Shown here: in pieces, positions 33,007 to 45,354 of the stretch
Layout of the letters: each line of letters begins with the position of its first letter
Position numbering within the stretch: the first letter of the stretch is position 1
NCBI GenBank assembly: GCA_001599815.1
Contig: BCIA01000002.1
Coordinates: 6,359,626 to 6,423,625, forward strand
Origin: Furcasterigmium furcatum
Taxonomy: Eukaryota; Ascomycota; Sordariomycetes; Glomerellales; Plectosphaerellaceae
Direction of reading: 5' to 3'
DNA length: 64,000 nucleotides
Notes under the pieces: model-generated
Seen by the model: only the letters and a program-made list of their open reading frames with translations
What the model was told of the DNA's origin: nothing
Database searches by the model: none
Program-made: the position numbers and the translations under genes

Positions 33007-35449
33007 ATGGGCGACTTCAAGCTCGCCGCCCAGCTTTCCGGCCACGACTCCGACGTGAGCGACTTCGAAAACACACCCCGGGGATCCAGAGACTGACAGC
33101 TCGAGCACACTAGGTCAAAGCCGTCAGCTTCCCTTCCAAAGACACCGTCCTGACAACCTCCCGCGACGGCAGCGTGCGGATATGGAACCGCACCTCCACA
33201 GCTCCCCCCGCCTTCGAGCCGACCATCTCCAGCCAAACCTCCGAGTTCGTCAACGCCGTTGCCTACCTTCCTGCCTCAGCTAGGTACCCTCAGGGCCTGA
33301 TCGTCTCCGGCGGCAAGGACACCTTCGTCGACGTCCGACAGCCCAACTCCCCTGCCGACCAAGATCCCGAACGGCTCCTCATCGGACACTCGCAGAACGT
33401 CTGCTCCCTCGACGTCTCCCCTACCGGCAACTACATCGTCTCTGGCGGCTGGGACTTCAAGGCGCTGGTCTGGAACACATCTACATGGGAGAACGAGGTC
33501 GCCCTGGATGGCCACGACAAGGCGGTCTGGGCCGTCTTGGCCTGGGACGAGCACACCATCCTGACCGGCTGTGCCGACGGAAACATCCGCATTTTCGACA
33601 TAAGGAAGGCTGTTGCCGGCCAGGCCGACGCTCAGTCTACCATTTCCACCTCCGACGTCGTGCGTGCTCTCTGCCGGGTGCCCAAGGGCCATCCCAGCGG
33701 AGCGGACATCGCCAGCGCCAGCAACGACGGCATCATCAGATTGTGGAAGCTGAACGGACAGCAGCTGGGCGAGCTTGCCGGCCACGAAAACTTCATCTAC
33801 TCTCTGCAGGCCCTGCCCTCTGGCGAGCTCATCAGCTCCGGCGAGGACCGCACGCTTCGGGTGTGGCGGGGAGCGGAGTGCGTCCAGACCATCACACATC
33901 CCGCCATCTCCGTCTGGGCCGTGGCTGTGTCCCAAGAGACCGGCGACATTGTCTCTGGCGCTAGTGATGGCATTGCACGGGTCTTCACCCGGGACAGCTC
34001 GAGGGAGGCGGACGAAGCTACCATCGCGCAGTTCCAAGAGTCGATCAAGGCGTCAGCGATCCCGAAGCAGCAGCTCCCTGATATCAACAAGGAGAAGCTC
34101 CCCGGCCCCGATTTCTTGAAGCAGAAGTCGGGCACCAAGGACGGCCAGGTGGTGATGATCAATGAGGGCAATGGAAACATTGGCGCCTACCAGTGGTCCC
34201 AGGGTACGTAGGATCATCTGCCTATCTCAACAAGCGCTAACTTGCAGCAGGCCAGTCAGAATGGATCAATGTTGGAACGGTCGTCGACTCGGCGGGCAGC
34301 AGCGGCCGCAAGACGGAGTACAACGGAAAGACCTACGACTTTGTCTTCGATGTCGATATCGAGGACGGCAAGCCCCCATTGAAGCTCCCTTACAACCTGT
34401 CCCAGAACCCGTACGAGGCCGCCACCAAGTTCTTGGGCGACAACGAGCTCCCCATCACCTACCTGGACAACGTGGCAAACTTCATCACTCAGAACACCCA
34501 AGGCGCTTCTCTCGGCCAGTCCACCAGCTCTGGACCCGACCCCTCCGGCACGGAGTCGAGGTACCAGCCTAGCCAGAGCGAGCCGGCCGGACCCAAGGTC
34601 CTCCCTCAGAACAGCTATCTCAGCATTACGGCGGCCAAGTACGATGCGATGATCAACAAAATCGTCCAGATCAACACCAACATGGTCCAGTCCGGCCGCA
34701 AGGAATTCTCGATGAACCCTGAGCAGGAGAAGATCCTCAAAGATCTCCGTGTTGCTGTGGAGAGGGGCCGGCCCGTCCAGCAGGAAGGCCTGGAGCTTGT
34801 GGTCCGAATCGTCACGAACTGGCCGTATTCTGACCGACTCCCCGTTCTGGATCTGCTGCGCTGCATGGTGCCCGCCCCGCTCGTCGCCGGATACTCGTCA
34901 GAAGGCGCTGCATCGATTCTCCAGGTCGCGATCCACAGTGCTTTGGACTCCCCGGCACCAAACGAAAACAGTGTCATGATGGCGCTCCGGGCAATCGCCA
35001 ACATCTTCGCCACCCCCGAGGGCCGCAGGGTCGCAACAAGGCAGGCGTCCCAGGTCGTGGCGTTCCTGGAGCGCGTCGTGGGCATCTCCGGCGAGGCACC
35101 CATCGGCCAGAGCAACCGGAATGTCCTCATCGCGCTGACGACCGCCCTCATCAACTACGGCGTGCTCGCGCACAAGGACAAGGGCATGGAGCTTGGTGAA
35201 GATCCCAACACCTGCGTCAAGGGCGATGTGCCCAGGCGCTTCCTGATCGTCACCAGCAAGGTCCTCACGGAGCAGAGCGACTCGGAGGTCCTGTACCGTG
35301 CCCTTGTGGCCCTCGGCACCCTGGCTGTCACCTTTGGGGCCAGCGCAAGGGCCTCAGGCGCGCAGGGCTGGGTGAACACGGCGAAGGGCAAGGCGAGCGA
35401 GTCGAGGGTCAAGGATGTGGCTAACGAGGTCCTGGAGCGGCTACCGTAA
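33007..35449 (+). CDS. doa1: Doa1/Ufd3/PLAA ubiquitin-binding WD40 protein, 779 aa
   Basis: Three exons (33007-33054, 33114-34203, 34248-35449) give 779 residues. Order: seven-bladed WD40 propeller (from KLAAQLSGHDSDVKAV to about residue 320), a PFU ubiquitin-binding domain (DFVFDVDIEDGKPPLKLPYN, then NPYEAATKFL), and a PUL armadillo-like domain that binds Cdc48/p97 (from YLSITAAKYDAMINKI to the end). This is the conserved Cdc48 adaptor for ubiquitin homeostasis and mitochondrial or ER degradation. An in-frame ATG at 32950 would add 19 residues; MGDFKLAAQLSGHD matches the usual family start. It is the clearest conserved housekeeping gene here and a good anchor for synteny. Confidence 0.97.
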
Positions 35450-35929
35450 GCAAGACGGGGGCATATGAGGCCAGGGCACGGCGGCGCACGAACATTGGAA
35501 TCGAGGAAGGTAGAAGGCGGATGCATAGGCGCACAGCGTATACCACGCAGCCATAGAATTATGAATGTAAGATGATTCTCCAGCCTTGGATCCAGTGCCG
35601 CCGCAGAGTCACTCTCAGCGTGGTAGACGTCGTCTTCACCTCACCTCAAACGAAATCAGACGTATTGAAATGTGATTTGATTGAGCCTGCGATGAGCCGA
35701 CTTGAAATACAGAAAAAGATTCTGGAGGGCATGCTTGCGCCCGGTGAATATCCTGATGAGGCAGGACAAAATAGATAGGTATCTGGCATCCGCCTCGTCC
35801 AGTGGCCCGATTTCCCACTGTTGAAAAGACAAAACCCAGCCCATCGCCCCAAACGCCGATTCTATGCCCTTTGTACACTCGCAACGCCTTATCCGCACAC
35901 ACACGTTCCTCTCGTCTCGCGCGCGGGGC
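35450..35929. other. Convergent 3' intergenic region
   Basis: 480 bases between two convergent stops; no supported feature. Confidence 0.35.
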
Positions 35930-36797
35930 TCACGCCAGCATGTAGAGGCCTGCAGCGAGGAGGGGCGCCCAGCCCAGCGCGGGGGAGAGGTAGTTCTGCA
36001 GCCTGCGGACGGCGGAGGACTCGTACTCGTCGGAGCCGGAGCGGCGCATGGTGACGGTGTAGATGTCCGCGACGCCGATGTCGGAGGAGTTGAAGCAGTT
36101 CGTCTCGTTGACCTCTTTGATGCGCTCGTCGCCGGGCTCTGCGAATGTGATGTCGACGCACTGGAGGAGTTAGCTTGTCTTATTTATTCTGGGCCTCCTC
36201 TCCCTTCCCTCCTCTCAAACTGAGAATCTAGAGGACGGGGCTGAGGAACAGGGGCAGGGAAGCTTACCGAGTACAGGGCGGCGCCGTGCATGGCCAACTC
36301 GACGATCTGGATGGTGGCGTTGTCGCCGGGCTGGACGGTGGTGTTCCTGGGCATGGGGACCTGGGGGAGGCAGACGGTTCCCGGGTAGGGGTTCTTGCTG
36401 GGGCCGATGATCTGGAAGGGGGTGATGAGGGGGTTGGACATGTTGAGCGGCCCGCCGTCGGGGCCGGCGGTGCCGAAGCCCATGTTGNTGTAGATCTCGG
36501 CGGTCGCGTGGCCCTGGAACCAGCCGGGCTGGAAGGCGACGGCGCCGCCTGTCGTGGGCCAGTAGGTGCGGTTCGTCGTCAGAGGGGTTCCGCCGCCTGG
36601 GAGAGTGTTAGTGTCTGTGATGGAGAGGATGTCATGGGCAAGAGGTGTATCGACTTACAAGGGAATGTCCACTGCATGCCGTAGGGGAAGGTCGAGTTCG
36701 TGATGAGGTTGTTGCCTCGCCAGCCGGGGTAGGAGATGACGATGTGTGCGGAGGCCGTCGCCGCGAGGACGAGGGCGTATAATGTTGAGGAGAGCAT
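35930..36797 (-). CDS. BIM1-like copper-binding GPI-anchored protein (LPMO-related), 232 aa
   Basis: Three exons (36797-36659, 36596-36268, 36160-35930) give 232 residues. The signal peptide is cut before His18 (ATASA|HIVISYPGW), exposing an N-terminal His as in LPMO-like proteins and in the copper acquisition factor Bim1. The conserved core follows: NRTYWPTTGGAVAFQPGW, FGTAGPDGGP, HGAALYSCVDITFAEPGDER and NETNCFNSSD. The C-terminus is hydrophobic (ALGWAPLLAAGLYMLA), consistent with a GPI signal. Expected role: copper binding at the cell surface, without oxidative polysaccharide cleavage in known relatives. An undetermined base at 36488 leaves one codon (ANC) unresolved. Confidence 0.9.
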
Positions 36798-39046
36798 GAT
36801 GGCGGTTGTGTGTGTGGTGTTTTGGTGTGAGGGTGAGCGAGAGGTAGAGGGTAGTCCACCTGGTGTCGACTCGGAAGTGCTGCAGTCCTATTCGAGGCGG
36901 TCTTCTTTGAGCCTCGAGGCTGAGAAGATGTCGTTCTTTGTTTCGCGCGTTGGTGTGCTGATATGTCGCCTGTTTGTTCAGGTCGTTTGTGCCGTGGAAA
37001 GCGGGGGATCCTTTCAACGGGAGTCGATTAGGTCGTCTGGCGTGGGAGCGATGTCAGGCGCTGCCTTGCTATATCGCTGGCCTGGGAGACGAGATGGTGA
37101 TCAATGTGTGAACTTGGACTGGTGAGATGGACGCTGGACGAGAAACCGAAAAGCAGAAAGAGGATCTCGAGAGCGGCCGGCGGTAGGATATTATCTCGCA
37201 GACCAGTCCTGGGGGCCAGCCAGTCTGGGCCGCCGAGAACCCAGCCGCCGGTTCACGGGTCACAGCGCATCGCATGGCAGTTCTGCCACGGAAGAGGAGC
37301 GATGGCACTTGCAGCTGTCCAATTGTGAGCGGGAGTCGCACGTCGAAGCCGCCGTCCGTGTGCTTCTCGCGGTAGCACGACCCCGGTCCCACGAGCGGAC
37401 CCCCGAGGGGCGCGGCCAATGGGAAAGGAGGGAGGTCGGCGAGTCGCTGCGGGACCGACAGGTCCCATCTCTTGATTTGCTCCAGGGGCCAGATGGGAGA
37501 TGTGCGGCGGGGGCCAATGGGGAGCTGCCGTCACACTCAAGCATCACGGCCGGCGGCGCTGACTGGCGGGACGAGATCGACGGGCAGGGATCAGGGCCGT
37601 TGTAAGCGCCCGGCTCTAGCTCCAGTGGGGCGACGGAACGAGAGTGGGCGTCCAGACAAACATGTTGAGTGGTCGAGCGGCATCTTGCTCCTTTGGGGTC
37701 CAGCCAAGCGAAGAGGCCCTATTTCTGGCCACTGCATGCGGGAGGGAGCACGACTGAAGACTTGGGGGGTGGTGGCAGTCCGACCGACGAACTGAGATGC
37801 CCAAGAATCGTGCAACCCCCGGCGCTTCCAGAAGGGCGGGCCTCATCAGCACAAGGTTATATCGACTGGCCCGGACACCGTACGGTCTTCATGGACGTGT
37901 CGTTCGATCATCGGAGGATCCGGGGCCCATCATCGTCCGTCCAGCCGCTTCTTCCGCCCCGTCACATCGTGGACATCCTTGGCGGTTCGACCTGTGTTCC
38001 GCGAGACGCCGTAAGCTGACCGTGATCGCCGGTATCACAGTCTGCGCGGCAACTGGTGCAGAAGGGTTTCGGCACCATCGGGCTGGAGGTACAAGGGAAG
38101 CAACGGGGGAGAGTCAAGACGTTGCAACGACATCGGGGTCGGCCGCGCAACGTCGATTGACGTCCCTAGTGAGCAGCCTCTCGATAAGGAAGGCGGCAAA
38201 AGGTGGCAGGAATCCTGCTACGTTCAGATAGGCTCTCTTCAGAGCAGCTTGAAGTCCATTCGGCAGTCCTTGGAATTGCTTCTAGTTTAGTAAGAAGCTA
38301 TCTCAATTGTCTGAGGTCAAGAGAGAGGTCATCTCGATTTGTTCAAGTCAGGAGAGCAGCCATCTCAATTTCCTGGCTTGATCCGAAGTCTCGTCGACGT
38401 AATCGTTCAGAGGGCGGCTGACAGGTCGCTTTACATTTCCCCAACAGCTCGGCGGCCCTCGTCAAACGAGCGCGACTGACTTTCTACTGAAAGTCATAGT
38501 CTAGCAGGCATATGCGTGAAACTTACCCTGGGTTGCTTATCTCGCCGCACCCAGGTCGAGGGCTGCCTCGTCTCAATGTCTTTCTTAGCTCCGCACGTTC
38601 TTCACCGACGTGAGCCACCAAATGCCTGAACTCGCCAGCTGTGGCTGAGGTGCATCTTAAGCCTTGGTGACGTGAACAGCCACAGCACCCAACAAGCCTG
38701 ATGGCCTCACCGGATGTGTGACTTTTTGGTGTGATTGGGCGACTGTCGCAGACCCGACCGCTTCAATATTCCTTGGCTAAAGCTGGTCCGTGTCTTGCCA
38801 ATGTAGGTCATCCAAGGAGACGGCGGTATTGGCAGGCATCCCGTCTGTGGCTGGTTTGCCTGCAGCTGTTGCATCCATCATGGAAGGATACTTGACAGCT
38901 CCCTGCCCCAGCCTGATCTGAAATTCCCTTCTTTTCCCCTCTTCCCATTTTCCTTGAACCCAGACCATTTCTTGAGGTTCTCCAAGACGCCCTGAGAGCC
39001 CCAGCGTCGATGGTAAATAGAATCAGCTCCTGGTTACCGGCCCTAA
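36798..39046. other. Large intergenic region, 2.2 kb
   Basis: The longest gene-free stretch. It holds the BIM1-like promoter and the upstream region of the NLR-like gene, whose first exon may lie in its last few hundred bases. I found no supported gene, tRNA or transposon; a small degenerate tandem repeat lies at 38296-38380. Confidence 0.4.
38296..38380 (+). repeat. Degenerate 30-31 bp tandem repeat, nearly three units
   Basis: Units begin at about 38296, 38326 and 38357 and share the core ATCTC(A/G)ATT followed by a purine-rich half (GTCAAGAGAG or GTCAGGAGAG). Sequence seen directly; function unknown. Confidence 0.6.
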
Positions 39047-42000
39047 GGACATCATCGCTTACACGAAGTGCAGCCTCTACGCAAACTGTTCGAACCCGAG
39101 CGGGTCAACGGGCAGGATGGGGTCTTGGTTGAGTGAGTCGACACCCAATTCCAGGAGCGGGAAGAGCATGAACAAATCCCTGATGCCTGGCGGCTAACAA
39201 ATTGCTAGCATCGTCGCCGTTCATGGGCTCAATCCGAAAAACAAACCCGTCAAAGACCACGCCTGGGACACCTGGCGGTCCCCTGCTGGTGACCAGGGAA
39301 AGCTGTGGCTGAGGGACAGTCTCCCTGAGGCCGTCCCGAATGCCCGCATCTTCCTCTACCAGTACGACTCGAGGGTCGCCTACACCCGGGACAGGAAGCA
39401 CTTTGTCGACACGGTCAACTTGTTCCTCGAGGACCTCCGTCTCGCGCGGACGAAAACTCCACAACGACCGCTGCTGCTGCTGGGTCACAGCCTGGGCGGT
39501 CTGTTAATCAAGCAGGCGATCGTGCACGCATTCAACAACAACAAGCACAGAGACACTTTGCTCGCAACCCAAGGGCTAGTTTTCTTCGGAACGCCGCACA
39601 ACGGCGCCAAGGACTCCCTCGTCAATATTGGGTATTCAGCGGCAAACATCGCCCTCAAACTTGGTATCAAGGATGGGGACAACATTATCGACGCGTTAAA
39701 GAGCGGCACCATGTTCAGCGACCTGATGAGCGAGCTCTACAGGCAACGTCTGCTGGACTATCCGATCGTGTCTTTCTGGGGCGCCCTCGACACCGTGAGT
39801 TTCATAATATTATCCCTGCATTGGACCCAGCTCATTATGATCAGATTGTTACCAGAGAGAGTTCATCATTTGGCCTGCCGGGAGACCGCGAAAACATCGT
39901 CTCTCTCGAAGCCGATCACAGCGGTTTGTGCAAGTTCGGAGACAGCGAGGAAGACCTGGATAATCTCACCCTTGTTCAAGGCAATATCCTTGACTTGTAT
40001 AAGCAGGCAGTCAGGATTGGTGAGTCTATTCAATGTGGATTGCCCAATGTGCCAGACAGGGAGCTGGAAGCGCGTGTTGCTGGATTGTCGTCCCCAGAAT
40101 AGAGGAGTCCCATTTGTTTCTCGGGCCATCTTGGCTCTTGGCGTCTAGGAGCGGACCTATCCATAATAGTTCCGTGAACCTTGGAATATCTGCTGATTAT
40201 GGTCGCGTGATAGCTGAGGAACAACTCCAGACCCAACGCGAAACGCCGAAGGAGGTGACAACCCTTTTGAGAAACCTCTATCAGTCGTCCTATCGCGGTG
40301 CCAAGGACTTGAACCCTCGGCGTGTTGAAGGCACTTGCGAGTGGTTTACCAGTCACTCGCGGTTTCAGCAATGGCGAAGAAGCCGCTCCGCACTTCTCTG
40401 GGTTTCGGCAGACCCCGGATGCGGCAAGTCTGTGCTGTCAAGATATCTGGCAGATGAAATTCTACTATCAACAGACTCAACAGTTTCTTGCTACTTCTTC
40501 TTCAAGGATGGTATCGATCAACAAAAGGCCTCTGCCGGCGCTCTCTGCTGTATATTACGGCAGATATTCGATTACTGGCGGGAGCTGCCGCCACCGAAGA
40601 TCTTGAAGAAGTTTGAGGAGCACGGCGGCCAGCTTCTGAATTCTTTTCGCGAACTCTGGGACATCCTGCTCGCGGTTGCCCGTGTAATGGGAGACGGTCG
40701 CCAGATTGTCTGCATTCTAGACGCCGTCGACGAGTGTCAGGATGCTGACAGATTTCTGCTCCTGGAGACACTCCGCGACTTCTACCTCCAATACAGTGAC
40801 CGGCGGCCCAACATCAGCTTCGTGGTCACAAGTCGCCCATATGAAAGCATTCGAGTTGCTTTGCACAGCCTGGTTAAAGAGTTCCCAACTATCCATTTAC
40901 GGGGAGAAGATCAGGAAGAGGCCGAGAAAATTGCTGGCGAAATTGACCTTGTTATTGGCAGACGGGTTGCTGATATTGCCAACATCCGCCGACTCACGTC
41001 CTATGAAGCGGAAGCCCTGAGGACAGCGATAACGGGCACACAAAATCGCACCTACCTCTGGGTCCACCTAGTTTTCGAGACTATGAAGACTTGGGTTGAC
41101 TGGAAAACGACAGGAATCAAGCGACTGATTCAGAGAGTGCCCTCCAGTATCGTGGATGCTTACGAAAAGATGCTGTCGAGAAGCCCAGACCCAGAACTAG
41201 CTCGAAAACTTTTGCATATGGTTCTGGCAGCAACGAGGCCACTCAGCTTGTCTGAGATGGCAGTCGCCATGGCGGTCGAGGATCACCACATGTCCAAAGG
41301 CGAGCTCGAGATCGAGTCCGAAGACCAGTTCCGTCTCAGTGTCCGGGAGCTGTGTGGCCTCCTTCTCACCATCGTTGATAGGAAAATACACTTCCTCCAT
41401 CAGACAGCGGCGGAATTTCTAGTCAGCAACGTCATTACGAAAAACATCCAACGCGAATCACCTTGGAGGCACTCCCTGTCCCCCGGCACCTCAAACCGAG
41501 TTCTTGGATGGGCCTGCGCAAAATATCTCCTCTTCAGGCCTGTTGAAGAACATTTTGACCAATTTCTTGACTTGAGAAGTCAGACACCGCACCGCGCTGC
41601 GCGCATAATTTCGCACCTATCCTTGCGCGCCAGGGTCGAGAAGATTTATGTTGACCAGTTCTTCACTATCAAGGAATCCACACGCCTCCCGTTTGCCCGC
41701 TATGCATGGGAGAATTGGGCCCTCCACCTGAGTGCTGCAAACAACGAGGAGGAGGAGGCGGAGGAATCTTTCCTCGACAGCCTGCTCAATTTGTGCCGTG
41801 GAGACCGGTCCTCTACCCTGCTTTAGTTTCGGGAGTTGTGGGATGATAGCTACTTGCTGCCCGAAGACCTTCCTTCCCTTGTGGTGGCATCCATCTTTGG
41901 GCTTTCCTCTGTCACCCAGTATCTTCTGCAAGCGAAGACTACAGACGCCAACGCAAGGGATGGTTGCTGGCAAACACCATCACTTTGCTGGGCTGCGTAT

Positions 42001-43311
42001 TTCGGCCACGTCGGTGTGGTGCAATCCTTCATCGACACGGAGAAACGGCATGCAGAAGATAACGGCGTCTTTGGGCGGCTCCTTCGTCAGGGCCGCGTCG
42101 AGTTCGACATGGACCTGACGGATAAGCTGCGATGGTCAGCACTCGGACGTGAAGTCGATGGGGACATCCGCCGGCGGAGTGGCCCGATGACCCCCCTCTG
42201 CTGGGCTCTGATTGGCGGGCAGAAGAGAACTGCCGAGCTATTGCTCTCGACGGGCCGCGTGAAAATACGTCACGACTCGCTCTTGCATGCCATCGACAGC
42301 CGCCAAGAGGACATGCTTAACAGTGGTACGCTGTTCTGTTCCGACAAGGTCTCTATCTCTACCAACGCTAGACGGGGGCTTCTTCTTGTTGCCGCCGAGC
42401 GGGATGCCGCGCAAGCAATGCAGTTCCTCCTGAACTATGCCAAGGTCGATGCCAAAACTCTGTCGCAGGCACTGCTGGTAGCTTCAGGCCATCACTCTAA
42501 ACACTGCGTCAGGCTGCTCCTCTTGACTGAGAACATCAATGTTAATGCCCGGGATTCGAGTGGGTGCACGGTCTTACTCTATGCTGTCAGACATCCTGGC
42601 ATCGTTCAAATGCTGCTGGCTACCGGAAGAGTCAACGTGAACGCCAGAGATGAAAGAGGGTGGGCAGCCCTGACCCACGCAGTGACAGAGTGCGCTGAAA
42701 GCACAGTCCGGCAGCTTCTCGCTGTTCCAGGAATCGATGTCAATACGAAAGATGAGAACGGCGAAACGCCACTGGCACATGCCCTCTATGTGAGAATGTC
42801 GCCAGTAGTCAGTTTGCTTCTTGAAGCAACTGGCATTGATGTCAACGTCGCAGACAACGACAGGGTGTCGCCGCTGATGGTGGGAATTCAAGAAGCGGAG
42901 CTGGACAGAGGACCTCTCGGGATAGAAATGCTCCTAGCTGCCCCAGGTCTCGACATTGAGCACAGAGACTCAATGGGGCGCACGGCGCTGTCGTGGGCGG
43001 CGCAGTTCAGTACTGCAGGGGTGGCCAAGCTGCTTCTCCAGAAGAAACCGGGCGCCGTGGACATGGGTGATTCATCCGGTCGGACGCCCCTTTCCTGGTG
43101 TGCGCAGAGGACGTTCATAGGTTTCGCCGAGGACCGGGTTAACGAAGAGGAAGAAGCAATACTTCGACTATTCCTGGAGACTCGATCCGTGGATGTGAAC
43201 TCTCGGGATTCAGAGGGGCTGACGCCCTTGACTCACGCAATATGGAACAAGAAGCCCATCATGATACGAGTGCTGCGAGAGTATCTGGATAGAGATCGAA
43301 CCGACGACTGA
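39047..43311 (+). CDS. NLR-like protein: alpha/beta hydrolase, NACHT and ankyrin repeats, split by an in-frame TAG
   Basis: Exons 39047-39132, 39209-39794, 39845-40019 and 40214-43311 keep one frame of 1315 codons. Domain order: a SERAC1-like alpha/beta hydrolase (VDIVAVHGLNP, nucleophile elbow LLGHSLGG); a NACHT-type NTPase with Walker A ADPGCGKSVLSRYL near codon 343 and Walker B IVCILDAVDEC near 446; a helical winged region; then about ten ankyrin-like repeats (for example INVNARDSSGCTVLLYAV). A TAG at 41824-41826 separates NACHT from ankyrins, although the frame continues with FRELWDDSYLLPEDLPSL. No ATG is in frame at the 5' end, so a first exon is missing or lost. The family acts in fungal non-self recognition. 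Likely recently inactivated or allelic. Confidence 0.8.
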
Positions 43312-43824
43312 ATAGCACGAATTTCTTGGCGCATTGCTCAGAGTCAATGGCGTATCACCGACAACAAGTAATCCAGAATGATCTTTGGTTGAGAATACTT
43401 CGCTCTTGCGCCATTCTCATTGTCAGGCTAGGCATGAATACGGCGCGGCGATGCAGAATTGAAAGGGGGCATGAGGCTACACCCCACTGCAGGCGGGAAA
43501 TACTCCACGATACCACCTGTTGAATTGTGGCCTGCCTCCCCGAATCTATTCACTGTGTCAGGCACGTGCATGTCTCAGGTTCTGAGTAAGGCACATCTCG
43601 GGGCCTACCACAGGAAGGTACCAAGTATCGAATCCCTGAGAAGCAAGGCAGGTACGCGACCTCCATTGACAACACTGGCCGGTTGGGAAAGGCAAACGGG
43701 GCAATAACAAAGACTCAGACACTGAGCGAGAACCCCCAACCCTCACTCCTACTACTTTTCGGCATCGCCACATCTGCCCCAACACGCGAACCCAACCTCT
43801 TCGGCTCAATCAACACCTGCTGCC
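43312..43824. other. Intergenic, NLR-like 3' end to F-box promoter
   Basis: About 510 bases; the second half is CA-rich and leader-like just before the F-box start. No supported gene. Confidence 0.35.
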
Positions 43825-45354
43825 ATGCCTACCTTGACAACCCTCCCGTGCGAGCTGGTGGCCTGCATCTTGCGGAAGCTCGACGACTTCGACACTCTCC
43901 AAAACTTCCTGCTCACCTGCCGCTATGTCTACGGATCGTTCAAGGAGAGTTCGGGCATCGAGGCTGCCATTCTCCACCAGCACGTCCCCCCGGCTCTGGT
44001 ACCATATTGCTTCGCTTTGTTGCAGGCGGCGGTTTTGCCAGCCGCGTCCGACATACAGCTGGACGGCCCAGTCTACAGCTTGATACACGCGCTCTACGAC
44101 GTGCCTGACAAATTTGTCGCCGTGTGGATGCCCTTGCTTCCCAGGAGCGTCCCACTGAAGATCACCAAGACGCACATGGTATTCGATGCCATGACGTCCC
44201 TGTTCGCGGCCGAGGCCTGGGGGTGTCTCTGTCCCGAAGACACGGAGGCCGTCACCTTGTCCCCGGCTGAGTATCTGTACTTTTGCCGCGCGTTCTACCG
44301 CGTTGAGCTGCTCTACCGCCTCTTCAGCTGCCCGGGGCATATGCACGAAGACAAACATGAATTCTACTCGACCATGGGCTACCTGCTCTGGGACTGGCAC
44401 AAAATTTGGGAGCTGGAGCAGCTCGCTTGTGTGGTCGACTTCTTGAATAGAAAGTTCTTGGAAGGTCAGTCTGTCGGGAAGAACCACACACGCGAGCCTG
44501 GGACCTCTGCTGACTGGCCGGACTACCACAGCGTCATTCGATGTCACCGCCCATGACATCACAATGGGGAGTTCTTACTTTGATTACCTGGGCGTCGATA
44601 CCGAGACCCCGGGGCAGACACAGAGCTGGGTGAGTCCTGGCGCATCCATGTAACCACGTGCTGCCTCTATGTTAACAGCCGAACGACAGTTGTCCCGCGG
44701 CGTCGAATTCATCTATCATCTGATGATGGCCACCAGCTACAATGTCCAACGGCATCTGCTCGTGTCGAGCTGGTGGAGCCCGTGCATTGACCTCGGGCAC
44801 GGTTTGCAGGGTCTTTCGCCCAGGAAGACATCTCGGAGAATGTAGAGACCTCATCTCTCGAGTCATTCGACCCCGCCACTCACCCGCACACGGAGAGAGG
44901 GCCGGTTGAGGTCATCGAAGCTGTCAATCCCCGTGGATACCTGATGCACAGCAGCTTCGCCTGGCACCGGAGATGTGCCTACGTCCTATGGGATTGGGAT
45001 CGCATCGAGGAACACAATCTCCTCAATGCATTCCAGGGTGTCAGTGGCGAGGTACCCCCACCTACTGATGAGGAGATCCAAGGGATGGAGCAGTCGTGGG
45101 AAGAGAGGACCGACATCCAATATGAACGTGGCGGCTCGGGATACTGGGTGAAGGGTGACCTGAGCCGTGTGGTATGGTTGCCGGAACGGGCGGACCACTA
45201 CACCATCGACGCTTCCTGGGAGGACGACCCGAACCTTGAAGTCCCGCCTGATTCTTGGCGCCCGACCCCGGTTGGCGATCCCCTTGGGCTGGTCCCCTGC
45301 AACTGCGAGGACCCCGATCACCGGACACGCTGGTGGGCGGGTATGATGCATTGA
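43825..45354 (+). CDS. F-box domain protein, 446 aa
   Basis: Four exons (43825-44464, 44532-44629, 44690-44761, 44824-45354) give 446 residues. The F-box-like start is TLPCELVACILRKLDDFDTL followed by TCRYVYGSFKES. The remainder is fungal-specific, with repeated short aromatic motifs (GYLLWDWHKIWELEQL near residue 190 and AYVLWDWDRIEEHNLL near residue 310), so the body may contain an internal repeat. The C-terminus CNCEDPDHRTRWWAG is open to the stop. The second and third introns are my reconstruction: the acceptor CGACAG at 44689 and the donor GTGTCG at 44762 restore the frame. If wrong, the gene would be frameshifted. Confidence 0.72.

Noticed and set aside
33276..34037. Open frame of 253 codons on the minus strand
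   Set aside because: Antisense to the WD40 domain of the Doa1 homologue; no domain of its own.
41731..41826. An intron that would remove the TAG in the NLR-like gene
   Set aside because: Nearby GT sites give a 34-base intron or remove coding-like residues (HLSAANNEEEE...), so a true stop is more likely.
44630..44823. Frameshifts in the second F-box gene
   Set aside because: Two introns with acceptable sites (acceptor CGACAG, donor GTGTCG) restore a single frame, so I kept it as intact, with reduced confidence.
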